From Candidatus Kuenenia stuttgartensis (GTDB lineage: Bacteria; Planctomycetota; Planctomycetia; Gemmatales; Gemmataceae), in assembly GCA_945897965.1 (NCBI GenBank), contig CAMDHK010000005.1, positions 1 to 50,319 of the forward strand: a DNA stretch of 50,319 nt, given 5' to 3'. The position numbers and the translations under genes are program-made. The notes below the pieces were generated by a model that saw only the letters and a list, made by a program, of their open reading frames with translations, ran no database searches and had not been told where the DNA came from. The number at the start of each line of letters is the position of its first letter. Position 1 is the first letter of the stretch. Positions 24,820 to 33,312 of the stretch are shown here, piece after piece.

Positions 24820-27219
24820 ATGGGTTTTCAAATGAATTTAGCTTTAAGAACTTTATCTCTTGTTTTGATTGGGTTGATTCTTTGTTGTTCTGTTTTTGCC
24901 GATATTGTTATTTTAAAAGATGGTTTTATTCTGCAAGGTACGGTGAAGCGCGAAAGTGTCACTGAATTCGACCCCGTTAGTAAAGAACCTGTGATCATTC
25001 CCAAAGGTTTTTACATGGTTGATGATGGTGCTAGGCGTATTTACTTTAACCCCAATTTGGTTCGTACTCTTGATAAGCGCGACCCCATTCAGGAAGAAAG
25101 ATGGATTCATAATAAAGCTATTTATATTCCAAATGGTAAAGGTGCTCCCCCTTTCTGGGCGGAAGTTGAGGCTACCGATTGGGATTCTAAATGGGAGCGC
25201 ACCTTAAAATACCGCAGTCCTGTCGGATTGGTTGGTGTTTTTCAGCACATATCGAATCTTTCCTCTTATTCTATCAGGGTGGATGCTGCAAGTAAGTTTG
25301 TTTGGAGTTCCATGTATCTAACCCAGGAGTTAGGTTCGAAAAAAGTTATTAGTTTGATTAAGTCCCATCCTGATTTTCAAAACACAGACAAAGTCAAACC
25401 CGAAGAAATGGCATCTCGCAGATTCAAGCTGGTTGATTTTCTCGCTCAGGCTGGTTGGTTTGAAGATAGTGAAAAAGAACTTAAATCCTTGGCCAAGGAT
25501 ATTCCCGAGCACAAAGACCGGACCGATAAAGCTCAGGAAGTAATCGAAGCTCTTCGTGGCAGGGAAAGGTTGGAAAAAATAAAACGGATTATTGGCGCGG
25601 GTCGACTCTCAGAGGCCAGAAAATTACTTGATTCATTCCCCATGGCAGAATCTAAAGATAAAGTACTTACCGAAATTCAGTCATTGCAATCAAAACTTGA
25701 AAAAGCTTTGGAACAATTTCTTCTAGCGCAAAAAAACCTTGTTTATCTGTCTTCCGCTCTTTCAGAAAAAAAATCAGACCCCGTTCTTATTAAAGCAGTT
25801 GATAATCTGCAAAAAATCATTACGGAAGAATCTATCGATAGGTTGGATGCGTTTTTAAGCATTTCAAAACAAAAGAGTAATGATGGTTCCACAGCGAATC
25901 TTGGTGAATTAGAAAAAGCGGCAGCCTTGGCAATCAGCGGTTGGGTTATGGGTAATTCCTCTGCGGATCCCAACCCGATTTCCGCTAAAAGGCTTTGGCT
26001 AACAAGAACTTTTATCATTGATTTTATCAAGGCAGAAAATTCTCAGAAACGAAAAGGCGCATTTGATTCCTTTTTAAACAAATACCCTTCTGCGAAAGCC
26101 GAAGAAGTAGGGCAGGTTTTATTGCAAACCATCCTCCCAATTGATTCAAAGCCTTCAGGCAAAGTAATAGAAAAAGAACTTACCTCTGGCAAAAGTATTG
26201 GCGCTAAATATTCCATTCGACACCCTGTTGATGCAAACCCAAACAGGCTTTACCCTTTATTGGTTGTTTTTCCTGGAACCAATGAATCTGTTGATTCTAT
26301 GTTGGAAAAATGGGCGCCTTTTGCTGATGAGTATGGGTTTATTCTTTTAGGTTATCATTGGCAAATAGGGGGTATTGGCTATGCTTTCTCGGATAAAGAA
26401 CACTTTGCTGTTCTTGATATGCTTCGAGATGCACGATTGAATTCGCCTGTTGATCCAGATAAGGTTTTTCTTTTTGGTTATGAGCAAGGCGCTTCGGTTG
26501 CTTTTGATCTTGGATTGTCTCATCCTGATCAATTTGCAGGGGTTATTCCCATGAGCACCACTATTCTTGATATGTTCATTGAAAAGTATTGGCGTAACGG
26601 GCAATACTTGCCGTTTTATGTGGTTAATGGAGACAGATCAGGTGATACAAACCTAAAAACTCGACAGCTTTTTACGAACTGGATGCCACGCGGTTACCCT
26701 TCCATTTGGAGCCAGTATAAGGGGCGCGGAGTAGAGTTCTTTTCTGCAGAATTACCTTTTATTTGCGATTGGATGCGAGGCAAATCGAGGGTTTTCCCTA
26801 TGAATCAATTAGGCTCAGATGGCGGTGGTTCTGTTTTGGGCAATGAATTTCAATCAACCCGCTTTTGCGATAATCAGTTTTATTGGATTGGTTCAGACAC
26901 AATAAATGAAAATAGGCTAAATTACCCTCAAACTTGGAAGCAAAATCTTCAGCCAGCCAGTTTCTTTGCCAAATCGGATGTTGCTACCAATACTGTTACA
27001 ATAAAAACATACGGTATGAAAAACTTCTATCTCTTGTTTGGTAAAAATTCCAAAGGTGAATCACAGATCGATTTTGATAAGCCTGTTTCGGTAACTTCTA
27101 ATTTGATTTCCAAATGGAACGGGAAGGTCACTCCTTCTCTCGAAACCCTGATGGAAACTTTTCTCGAAACTGGTGATAGAAAAAATCATGTTTATGCTAA
27201 AGTGCTAATCAAACCGTAA
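24820..27219 (+). CDS. Secreted alpha/beta-hydrolase-fold protein lacking the nucleophile serine
   Basis: A 799-residue protein with a Sec signal peptide (about residues 1-28, ending SVFAD; starts at 24820 or 24832 are both possible). The mature N-terminus IVILKDGFILQGTVKRE is a motif common at the front of planctomycete secreted proteins. The middle (~200-330) is helical and lysine-rich, TPR- or coiled-coil-like. Residues ~480-660 look like an esterase of the polyhydroxybutyrate-depolymerase/prolyl-oligopeptidase kind: LLVVFPGTNESVDSMLEKWAPFADEYGF, then DPDKVFLFGYEQGASVAFDLGLSHPDQFAGVI. The nucleophile elbow GxSxG reads G-Y-E-Q-G, with Glu at ~residue 555, so normal serine hydrolase chemistry is not expected. 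Downstream is a further beta-rich C-terminal part. It is monocistronic, with a hairpin after the stop. Confidence 0.8.
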   Translation: MGFQMNLALRTLSLVLIGLILCCSVFADIVILKDGFILQGTVKRESVTEFDPVSKEPVIIPKGFYMVDDGARRIYFNPNLVRTLDKRDPIQEERWIHNKAIYIPNGKGAPPFWAEVEATDWDSKWERTLKYRSPVGLVGVFQHISNLSSYSIRVDAASKFVWSSMYLTQELGSKKVISLIKSHPDFQNTDKVKPEEMASRRFKLVDFLAQAGWFEDSEKELKSLAKDIPEHKDRTDKAQEVIEALRGRERLEKIKRIIGAGRLSEARKLLDSFPMAESKDKVLTEIQSLQSKLEKALEQFLLAQKNLVYLSSALSEKKSDPVLIKAVDNLQKIITEESIDRLDAFLSISKQKSNDGSTANLGELEKAAALAISGWVMGNSSADPNPISAKRLWLTRTFIIDFIKAENSQKRKGAFDSFLNKYPSAKAEEVGQVLLQTILPIDSKPSGKVIEKELTSGKSIGAKYSIRHPVDANPNRLYPLLVVFPGTNESVDSMLEKWAPFADEYGFILLGYHWQIGGIGYAFSDKEHFAVLDMLRDARLNSPVDPDKVFLFGYEQGASVAFDLGLSHPDQFAGVIPMSTTILDMFIEKYWRNGQYLPFYVVNGDRSGDTNLKTRQLFTNWMPRGYPSIWSQYKGRGVEFFSAELPFICDWMRGKSRVFPMNQLGSDGGGSVLGNEFQSTRFCDNQFYWIGSDTINENRLNYPQTWKQNLQPASFFAKSDVATNTVTIKTYGMKNFYLLFGKNSKGESQIDFDKPVSVTSNLISKWNGKVTPSLETLMETFLETGDRKNHVYAKVLIKP

Positions 27220-27221
27220 AT

Positions 27222-27250
27222 AAAAAAGGGGACTGTTAAACAGTCCCCTT
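27222..27250 (-). terminator. Terminator between the hydrolase-like gene and the cyclophilin genes
   Basis: A 10-bp perfect stem AAGGGGACTG / CAGTCCCCTT (27226-27235 and 27241-27250) with a TTAAA loop. The A-tract 27222-27227 gives a U-run on the minus strand, so it primarily ends the cyclophilin transcript; it may also slow plus-strand read-through. Confidence 0.85.
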
Positions 27251-27268
27251 AAACCAAATGAGTTTTAA

Positions 27269-27769
27269 TTAAGCTTTGATTACAGACAAAATAGTGACGT
27301 CTTCATTTGGAACATCGCCGTGACCCATTTTGTTTCCGGTTTGTACACCTTCAATGGTATCAAGGACTTCCATTCCGGAGGTTACTTTGCCAAAAACGCA
27401 GTATCCTGCGCCATCGCCTGAATTCGCTTTGTCTAAAAACCCATTATCTTTAACATTAATAAAGAATTGGCTCGAAGCGCTATCAGGGTCAGGGGTGCGA
27501 GCCATTGCAATAGTGCCCCGAAGATTGGTAAGCCCATTGAAGGATTCGTTTTTAATGTTTCCTTTGGTTGCTTTTTGTTTCATACCGGGGTTAAAACCAC
27601 CACCTTGGATCATGAATTTTTTAATGACCCGATGAAAAATGGTGCCATCAAAGAACTTGTCTTCCACATAAGATAAGAAGTTCTTTACGGTGATTGGGGC
27701 AGCTTTTTCATCTAGTTCGATTGTGAATTCGCCCTTTGATGTATTAACTTTGACACTTGGATTAGCCAT
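27269..27769 (-). CDS. Cytosolic peptidyl-prolyl cis-trans isomerase, cyclophilin type
   Basis: A 166-residue cyclophilin that catalyses isomerisation of Xaa-Pro bonds during protein folding. It has no signal peptide. The catalytic and binding segments are present: [21 protein letters not shown] (catalytic Arg in FHRV, plus the Met/Gln of FMIQGG), NLRGTIAMART and SQFFIN, then GYCVFGKV. Length is typical of small bacterial PpiB-like enzymes. It lies 24 bp downstream of a second, exported cyclophilin gene on the same strand, and the two proteins are closely alike, pointing to a duplication. A hairpin terminator follows the stop. Confidence 0.94.
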   Translation of the reverse strand: MANPSVKVNTSKGEFTIELDEKAAPITVKNFLSYVEDKFFDGTIFHRVIKKFMIQGGGFNPGMKQKATKGNIKNESFNGLTNLRGTIAMARTPDPDSASSQFFINVKDNGFLDKANSGDGAGYCVFGKVTSGMEVLDTIEGVQTGNKMGHGDVPNEDVTILSVIKA

Positions 27770-27793
27770 GATATTTCTCTTTCTTAATGGGGG

Positions 27794-28387
27794 TTATTTA
27801 ACACGAGTAATGGATTTGATGACTACATCTTTAGTTGGCACATCGCCAATTTGCCCTTGAATTGCCATTGTTTCAACTTTGCGAATTTTATCAACCACAT
27901 CCATGCCATCAACGACCTTGCCAAACACGCAGTATTTTGGTTGGTCAAGTTTGGCATTGTCTACAGTGTTGATGAAAAATTGACTTGTTGCACTATCTAA
28001 GACATTGGTACGAGCCATTGCGATTGAACCACGAACATTGGATAGGCCATTACCTGATTCATTCTTGATGGGGGCTTTGGTTTTCTTTTGTTTCTTTTCG
28101 AAATCAGAAATCACTTTTGCATCTTGAAGGCCGGCTTCAAAACCGCCACCTTGTATCATGAAGTCTGCAATTACGCGGTGAAAAATAGTGCCATCGTAAA
28201 ACTTTTCGTCCACATAAGAAAGAAAGTTTTTAACGCTGATTGGTGCTGCGCTATCGTTAAGTTCAACCTTGATATTACCAAGGGATGTTTCAATGTTAAC
28301 GACAGTTCTTTTTTCTTGGGCAAATGCGCAGGAAGTGAAAGAAACTGATAAAGCTGCAAAAAGCGACATGGCTAAAGATAAACGCAT
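27794..28387 (-). CDS. Exported peptidyl-prolyl cis-trans isomerase, cyclophilin type
   Basis: A 197-residue cyclophilin with a Sec signal peptide (about residues 1-23, ending SCAFAQ), so it works in the periplasm or at the cell surface. It shares the catalytic core with its neighbour: [38 protein letters not shown] and KYCVFGKV. A short charged insert ([19 protein letters not shown]) between the core strands is longer than in the cytosolic copy. A cysteine just before the predicted cleavage site (TSCAFA) could in principle be a lipobox, but the context is poor, so I favour ordinary signal peptidase I cleavage. It is the first gene of the cyclophilin pair. Confidence 0.93.
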   Translation of the reverse strand: MRLSLAMSLFAALSVSFTSCAFAQEKRTVVNIETSLGNIKVELNDSAAPISVKNFLSYVDEKFYDGTIFHRVIADFMIQGGGFEAGLQDAKVISDFEKKQKKTKAPIKNESGNGLSNVRGSIAMARTNVLDSATSQFFINTVDNAKLDQPKYCVFGKVVDGMDVVDKIRKVETMAIQGQIGDVPTKDVVIKSITRVK

Positions 28388-28525
28388 AGCATAAACTCCT
28401 GATGAATGGTTAAAGATTGGGAAATAATATCATTTTTCTTAATTGTTGTCTTCCCTCAAATCGTAAAAGTTTAAAACGCCAAGTTTTTTTTACAGATGGT
28501 TGTGTTTTTTGCCATCCTTTTGCTA

Positions 28526-28537
28526 AACTTATCCTAG
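28526..28537 (+). promoter_or_regulatory. Upstream 12-mer shared with mnmG (possible -10 region of the lipA operon)
   Basis: The same AACTTATCCTAG as before mnmG lies 31 nt before the lipA ATG. TATCCT would be the -10; TTGCCA at 28509-28514 is a possible -35 with a short 15-bp spacer. Two copies in 50 kb, both just upstream of plus-strand genes, is suggestive only. Confidence 0.35.
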
Positions 28538-28568
28538 ATACTTTTCGCTTTTGGAGAAAAGCAATTTT

Positions 28569-29474
28569 ATGCTGCCACTTGATACAATCGAAAAACCAGT
28601 TCCGGGGAAAAGATTGCCCTCTTGGATGAAAAAGCAATTCCCTGTGGGTAATGAGAATTCTTTTACCCAATCTTTGCTGGATGAATTAAAACTTGAAACA
28701 GTCTGTGAAAATGCTCGTTGCCCAAATAGGGCAGAGTGCTATTCTAGAAAAACTGCAACATTTATGGTGCTTGGAAATGTATGCACCCGCCCCTGCGGTT
28801 TTTGTTCGGTCCCAAAGGGCGAACCTCTGCATGTGGAAGACGATGAACCCGATCGAGTTGCAGAAGCTGCATTTAGATTAGGATTGCGGTTTGTTGTCAT
28901 AACTTCCGTTACTAGGGATGATCTCCCCGATGGAGGCGCTGATCATTTCCGCAAATGTATACTTGCAGTTAGAAAAAAGACTGGCGCCGCTGTCGAAGTT
29001 CTTACTCCAGATTTTCAAGGTGATATGGGTGCTGTTGATATAGTTCTTTCTGCAGATCCCGAGGTTTTTAATCACAACATGGAAACTGTTCCAAGGCTTT
29101 ACAAAAAGGCGCGGGGCAGGGCGATCTATGAACGAAGCCTTGCTGTTCTCCATCATTCAAAAAAAACCAAGCCTCATATTGTCACCAAATCAAGTATCAT
29201 GCTTGGCATGGGCGAAACCAACGATGAATTGATGGAAGTTTTTGCTGATCTTAGAACCGTTGATTGCGATACTCTTACCTTAGGGCAATATCTTTCTCCA
29301 ACCTTGAAACATATGCCAATAGCTCGTTTTGTCCCACCTGAAGAATTTGATCACCTTGCAGTCCTTGCCCGTTCACTAGGCTTTAAAAAAGTTGTTGCAG
29401 GGCCCTTTGTTCGTTCCAGTTATCATGCAGATGAAATGGCTGAAGTAAATCTTCACCCTGTTAATACCCATTAA
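28569..29474 (+). CDS. lipA: Lipoyl synthase LipA
   Basis: A 301-residue radical-SAM enzyme that inserts two sulfurs into octanoyl groups on lipoyl domains of pyruvate and 2-oxoglutarate dehydrogenases and the glycine cleavage H protein. The auxiliary [4Fe-4S] cluster cysteines form the CX4CX5C motif (Cys46, Cys51, Cys57). The radical-SAM cluster is CTRPCGFC (Cys72, Cys76, Cys79). Other signatures are VITSVTRDDLPDGGADHF and LTLGQYLSPTLKHMPIARFV. The frame runs up to a TTG at 28551, but that codon overlaps the Shine-Dalgarno GGAGA (28553-28557) of the ATG at 28569, so the ATG is used. It is the first gene of a lipA-tmk-holB run. lipB is not in the window. Confidence 0.96.
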   Translation: MLPLDTIEKPVPGKRLPSWMKKQFPVGNENSFTQSLLDELKLETVCENARCPNRAECYSRKTATFMVLGNVCTRPCGFCSVPKGEPLHVEDDEPDRVAEAAFRLGLRFVVITSVTRDDLPDGGADHFRKCILAVRKKTGAAVEVLTPDFQGDMGAVDIVLSADPEVFNHNMETVPRLYKKARGRAIYERSLAVLHHSKKTKPHIVTKSSIMLGMGETNDELMEVFADLRTVDCDTLTLGQYLSPTLKHMPIARFVPPEEFDHLAVLARSLGFKKVVAGPFVRSSYHADEMAEVNLHPVNTH

Positions 29475-29492
29475 ATTTTGAGATCAGTTGCC

Positions 29493-30119
29493 ATGCCACA
29501 GGGGCTGTTCGTCAGTATGGATGGCTTGGATGGTTGTGGAAAATCAACTCAGGTCAAAAATTTGGCTGATAAGCTTGGTGCGTTAGGCATTAAAACAACA
29601 ACATGTGTTGATCCCGGTGGTACTGAAATCGGGAAGATCCTGCGTGAAATTCTTTTGCACCATAAAACGCATATTGCAACCCGGTGCGAAGCTCTTTTAT
29701 TTATGGCCAGCCGTGCCCAACTTGTTGATCAAGTTATCTTGCCTGCACTCGAAAAGGGCGAAGTTGTTATTTCTGATAGGTATCTATTTGCCAACATCGT
29801 GTATCAGGGATATGCAGGTGGTTTAAACCCGGATCAAATTTGGCAGACAGGCATGTTATCTACCTCTGGTTTAATTCCAGATATTACATTTCTACTTGAT
29901 CTACCTGTTTCGGTTTCACGCCAAAGAGTTGGGAAACCCTCCGATCGAATGGAGCAACGGTCAGATGAGTATTTTGAGAAAGTAAGGCAGGGCTTTTTAA
30001 CAGAAGCGCGGGTTGGCAGGCAAAAAATCAAAGTTCTTGATGCTTTACTTCCTGCAAGCATTGTTGGAGATTTGATATTTGCAGAAGTAAAAGATTTGCT
30101 CGAAATGAATAAGGTGTAA
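29493..30119 (+). CDS. tmk: Thymidylate kinase
   Basis: A 208-residue enzyme (from ATG 29493; a TTG at 29478 is in frame but less likely) that phosphorylates dTMP to dTDP. The P-loop is SMDGLDGCGKSTQ (residues ~8-20). The nucleoside-binding DR motif is in ISDRYLFANIVYQG, and the lid region is KPSDRMEQRSDEYFEKV. Length is standard. It starts 18 bp after lipA and ends 30 bp before holB, and the tmk-holB order is a very common bacterial arrangement linking dTTP supply with replication. Confidence 0.95.
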   Translation: MPQGLFVSMDGLDGCGKSTQVKNLADKLGALGIKTTTCVDPGGTEIGKILREILLHHKTHIATRCEALLFMASRAQLVDQVILPALEKGEVVISDRYLFANIVYQGYAGGLNPDQIWQTGMLSTSGLIPDITFLLDLPVSVSRQRVGKPSDRMEQRSDEYFEKVRQGFLTEARVGRQKIKVLDALLPASIVGDLIFAEVKDLLEMNKV

Positions 30120-30149
30120 CGAATCACTCATTAGGTAGAAAGATTTTCA

Positions 30150-31178
30150 TTGTCCTGGAAAGATATCATAGGCCATGAAAGCCAAATTAAGTATTTAATC
30201 CATGCTTGGCAAACAAACCGGCTTGGTCAGGCGTACTTTTTTCATGGGCCTGATGGGGTTGGTAAACGAACCCTTGCCATAGAGTTTGGTAAGGCCCTTT
30301 TATGTCAATCCAATAGCACTTATGAAGCATGTGGGGTATGCGCTTCCTGTAAATTAGTTGAAGCGGAGAATCATCCAGATTTGCAAACGAATGGCTGCCC
30401 CAAGGATGTGCACGAGTTCCCCCGTGAACTAATGAAAGAAATTTGCGAAGGCTTTTTTCTTAAGGCTTCTCGAGGTGGTGCAAAGGTGCTGGTGATTGAT
30501 GATTGTGATCTTTTAAATGAAGAATCTGGGAATATTTTTCTAAAATCATTGGAAGAGCCGCCTCCACATTCCATCATATTTTTGATTGGAACAAGCGTAG
30601 AGCGCCAGCTAGAAACAATTCTTTCCCGCTGCCAAAAATTGGCCTTCCACGGGCTGAACCAAAGTGAAATTGCAAAGGTGTTTGCGATCAATCAAATTGA
30701 AGGTAGTTTTGATTTAAACAAAATTACGAGTGCTTGTGGTGGGTCTGTTTCCCAAGCGATCATGCTGACTAATCCTGAGTTTTCTCAAGTAGAAGATTCT
30801 TTTTTTGCTGAAATAGTTATGCCAATACCCGATCCCGTGAAGCTCGTTAAAATGATATTGGATTTTATTGAGGGTGCAGGAAAAGAAACTTCTGTGCAAA
30901 GAGTTAGGGCAAGATGGTTGGTCCACGGAACGCTTTCCTGGCTTCGAGGTCAGATAATATTGAAAAGCAATACGGATGATTTGAAACAGCGCCCTCGGTT
31001 CCAATTGCTTGAAACAGTCAGCATCGAAAAAGTTTTGGCAATGCTGGAAGTTTGTTTTCAGGCAGAATATCAAATTCAAAGAAGAGTCCAACTTAGCCTT
31101 ACGATTCAGTGGTGGGTTGATGGCTTGATTTGGGCTGATTCTTTAGCAGATTTTGATGCCCATGTTGGTGCGCTCTAA
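30150..31178 (+). CDS. holB: DNA polymerase III, delta' subunit (clamp loader)
   Basis: A 342-residue AAA+ protein that, with DnaX and the delta subunit, loads the beta sliding clamp. The N-terminus WKDIIGHESQIKYLIHAW is typical. It is followed by HGPDGVGKRTLAIEFGKALLC, with the P-loop lysine kept (residues ~33-41). Four zinc-binding cysteines follow (Cys52, Cys61, Cys64, Cys67). ILSRCQKL supplies the SRC arginine-finger motif. The only start that keeps the conserved N-terminus is the TTG at 30150; there is no in-frame ATG upstream. Its stop codon directly abuts the stop of the convergent CHAD gene with no spacer, leaving no room for a terminator. Confidence 0.92.
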   Translation: MSWKDIIGHESQIKYLIHAWQTNRLGQAYFFHGPDGVGKRTLAIEFGKALLCQSNSTYEACGVCASCKLVEAENHPDLQTNGCPKDVHEFPRELMKEICEGFFLKASRGGAKVLVIDDCDLLNEESGNIFLKSLEEPPPHSIIFLIGTSVERQLETILSRCQKLAFHGLNQSEIAKVFAINQIEGSFDLNKITSACGGSVSQAIMLTNPEFSQVEDSFFAEIVMPIPDPVKLVKMILDFIEGAGKETSVQRVRARWLVHGTLSWLRGQIILKSNTDDLKQRPRFQLLETVSIEKVLAMLEVCFQAEYQIQRRVQLSLTIQWWVDGLIWADSLADFDAHVGAL

Positions 31179-32099
31179 TCAAATTTCAATTAAATGCGTT
31201 GTTGATTCTTGCCAGTTGCGAAATAGCTCGATGTTTGTTTCCAACAATTGTTGGCAATGCCCCAAGAAAGAGTTCTTCATTAATTCATTTTGAAGAAGTT
31301 GATTTCCCTTTTGGTTTTTCAAGGAATTGTCGATGAGAGTTATCTGTTCTATATGAAAATACAAATCATTAATTGCGCCTAAAATTGCTTGGCCTTTTTT
31401 AAGTGTTGCATAAAGAGCATGCGATTTTTCAATAGGGATTGCGTCCCCAATGATTTCCAATCCATAACGAAGAAACTTGATTTTAAGTCGGAATGAATGT
31501 AATTCTTCTTTGGAATAAGCAATTGTGTTGATGCTGTTTTTGAAATCATCAACTATTTTCATAAGGCTTAACTTCGACCACTCAAAAAAACTAATCAATG
31601 CGGGTTCAATATCCGTTGTAAATAATTTGGATCTGGTTTTTAAAAGGCGAGATGCAAGTTTATCGGCTTTTGCCCTCATGAATATTATTGCTTCTTTTTC
31701 AAATCTATTTCGGTTAGCCCAGATAACGCCTTGCAAAAACAGTTCCTTATTTTCTAAAGTTGATTCATTATTAAATGTTTTGCAAGCATTGTAAAAAACA
31801 TCCCAGTTTCGCATCGGCCCGAAATGATCCATCAGATTTTTTGTTCGAACTAGCGTTTTTATCAATAACTTTTTTGGAGCTACTTGTTTGAATAATTTGA
31901 TTGCACTAATCAAGCGCCTGCTTCCAACCCTTATTTTATGCACCATAGTCGGTGATAAAGTGTTAGTTTTGTTCTGCTTGCGTAATACTTTTTCAAGAGA
32001 TTGAAGTCGCTTTATCAAAATGGTTTTATAACCATCGCTTAGTTTTGTCACGTGGTTTATTTCAGGCTGCCAGGGAGTATTTGGTTGCTTTATTGTCAT
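31179..32099 (-). CDS. CHAD-domain protein
   Basis: A 306-residue, strongly helical, basic protein. CHAD (conserved histidine alpha-helical domain) proteins bind polyphosphate and are often found with polyphosphate granules or with CYTH triphosphatases. Visible signatures are MVHKIRVGSRRLISAIKLF near residue 50, RNWDVFYNACKTF around residue 95, and LHSFRLKIKFLRYGLEIIG near residue 215. The conserved His and Arg of both helical bundles are present. No CYTH domain is fused or adjacent. Its start overlaps the stop of thiO by 4 nt on the same strand, so it is translationally coupled to that gene. Confidence 0.85.
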   Translation of the reverse strand: MTIKQPNTPWQPEINHVTKLSDGYKTILIKRLQSLEKVLRKQNKTNTLSPTMVHKIRVGSRRLISAIKLFKQVAPKKLLIKTLVRTKNLMDHFGPMRNWDVFYNACKTFNNESTLENKELFLQGVIWANRNRFEKEAIIFMRAKADKLASRLLKTRSKLFTTDIEPALISFFEWSKLSLMKIVDDFKNSINTIAYSKEELHSFRLKIKFLRYGLEIIGDAIPIEKSHALYATLKKGQAILGAINDLYFHIEQITLIDNSLKNQKGNQLLQNELMKNSFLGHCQQLLETNIELFRNWQESTTHLIEI

Positions 32100-33217
32100 G
32101 ATTTAAAGAGGGGCTTATTGGTTTCTGTATGTTCATTAGGGTTCATGAAATATTGATTATCTATTCCGAGGTCTTCCTGCATTAAAATAGATTTTATTAC
32201 CAAAGCGGTTGCAGGAGAAGTTTGCAATCCTTGGCGAAAATGTCCGGTTGCGAAATATAAATTATCGGATCGCGGTGATTTTCCTATTAGGGGTGAACTT
32301 TTGTTGGAACCGGGTCGCAAGCCTGACCAGTGGTCAATTATTTTTGCATTTGTAAATTCTGGAATTAGGTCGCAGGCTATTTTTAAAAGATGTTCCTTCC
32401 CCTCTAAAGTTGTGCCCCCATTAAATCCCACCTCTTCTTCTGTTGAACCAACTAATACCAAGCCTTCTCCTCTCGGAACGATGTAGTGTTTGTCTTTAAG
32501 GATTATTTCTTTTAAGGGAACCGCTGATTGCAATAAAAGCATTTGTCCCCTGACAGGGAATATTTTTGTTTCAATTCCTTCGTGTTTTAAAAAATCGCCT
32601 GACCACGGTCCTGCCGTGATAATGAATTGGTCTGCTGTGAAAATACCGGTTTCTGATTCTAAGCCTAAAACTCGATTACCTTTTTTCATTATGCCTGTTA
32701 TTTTGCAATCATTGTAAAATCGAACGCCCAGTAGTTTGCAACCTTCCGCTAATGCTTTTAAATGCCTTGGATTTCTAATTTGTGCCATTTCTGGGAAATA
32801 GGTGGTTTTGCAATCTCTTGGATAAAGGTGCGGATTAAAAGTTTTTAGATCGAGTGAGTTTATTCTTTCAAAAAGGATTTGTTCCTTAGACCAAGCTAAT
32901 TCTATTGATTCTTCATAATTCGGAGTTAGTTCTAGGCCACCACATTTTAAGTAGCCATTGTTAATGTTGGTAAATTCTAGAAGTTCGAGTGATAAAGCCG
33001 GAAAATTTGCAGAGCTTTTTGCCCTTAACCAATCAATTGGGTTTGCTGCCAGATTTGGGTTACCTGGTGGAATAATGCCAGCTCCTGCCCAAGATGCTTT
33101 GCGGTAGGGTAAAAACTGATCTATCAAGCTGACCTTGATGTTGTTTTTGGCAAGCTCATAGGCGGTATTAAGCCCAATGACTCCCGCACCAACAATTATT
33201 ACATCTTGTGATTCCAT
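32096..33217 (-). CDS. thiO: Glycine oxidase ThiO-like FAD-dependent oxidoreductase
   Basis: A 373-residue flavoprotein of the D-amino-acid oxidase (DAO) family. ThiO oxidises glycine to the imine used for the thiazole ring of thiamine. The FAD motif VIIVGAGVIGLNTAYELAKN starts at residue 6. The C-terminal signature LRPGSNKSSPLIGKSPRSDNLYFATGHFRQG followed by TSPATA is typical (written here in two adjoining blocks: LRPGSNKSSPLIGKSP and RSDNLYFATGHFRQG). The frame extends 56 codons further upstream, but that part has no homology-like features and runs into the mutS2 promoter, so I start at ATG 33217. There is no clear ribosome binding site. No other thiamine gene is in the window, so amino-acid catabolism is an alternative. 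Confidence 0.85.
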   Translation of the reverse strand: MESQDVIIVGAGVIGLNTAYELAKNNIKVSLIDQFLPYRKASWAGAGIIPPGNPNLAANPIDWLRAKSSANFPALSLELLEFTNINNGYLKCGGLELTPNYEESIELAWSKEQILFERINSLDLKTFNPHLYPRDCKTTYFPEMAQIRNPRHLKALAEGCKLLGVRFYNDCKITGIMKKGNRVLGLESETGIFTADQFIITAGPWSGDFLKHEGIETKIFPVRGQMLLLQSAVPLKEIILKDKHYIVPRGEGLVLVGSTEEEVGFNGGTTLEGKEHLLKIACDLIPEFTNAKIIDHWSGLRPGSNKSSPLIGKSPRSDNLYFATGHFRQGLQTSPATALVIKSILMQEDLGIDNQYFMNPNEHTETNKPLFKS

Positions 33218-33260
33218 ATTGTTTTTATAGGGAAATAACCCGTATGTTTCCGAACGATTA

Positions 33261-33288
33261 TTGAGTAAAATCCGAGTATCCCTAAAAT
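33261..33288 (+). promoter_or_regulatory. Candidate promoter for mutS2
   Basis: TTGAGT (33261-33266), 16-bp spacer, TAAAAT (33283-33288), with a predicted transcription start roughly 18 nt before the mutS2 ATG. It lies in the 95-bp divergent gap between thiO and mutS2. Confidence 0.5.
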
Positions 33289-33312
33289 AATATTTTACAT
33301 AATATCGATTGG

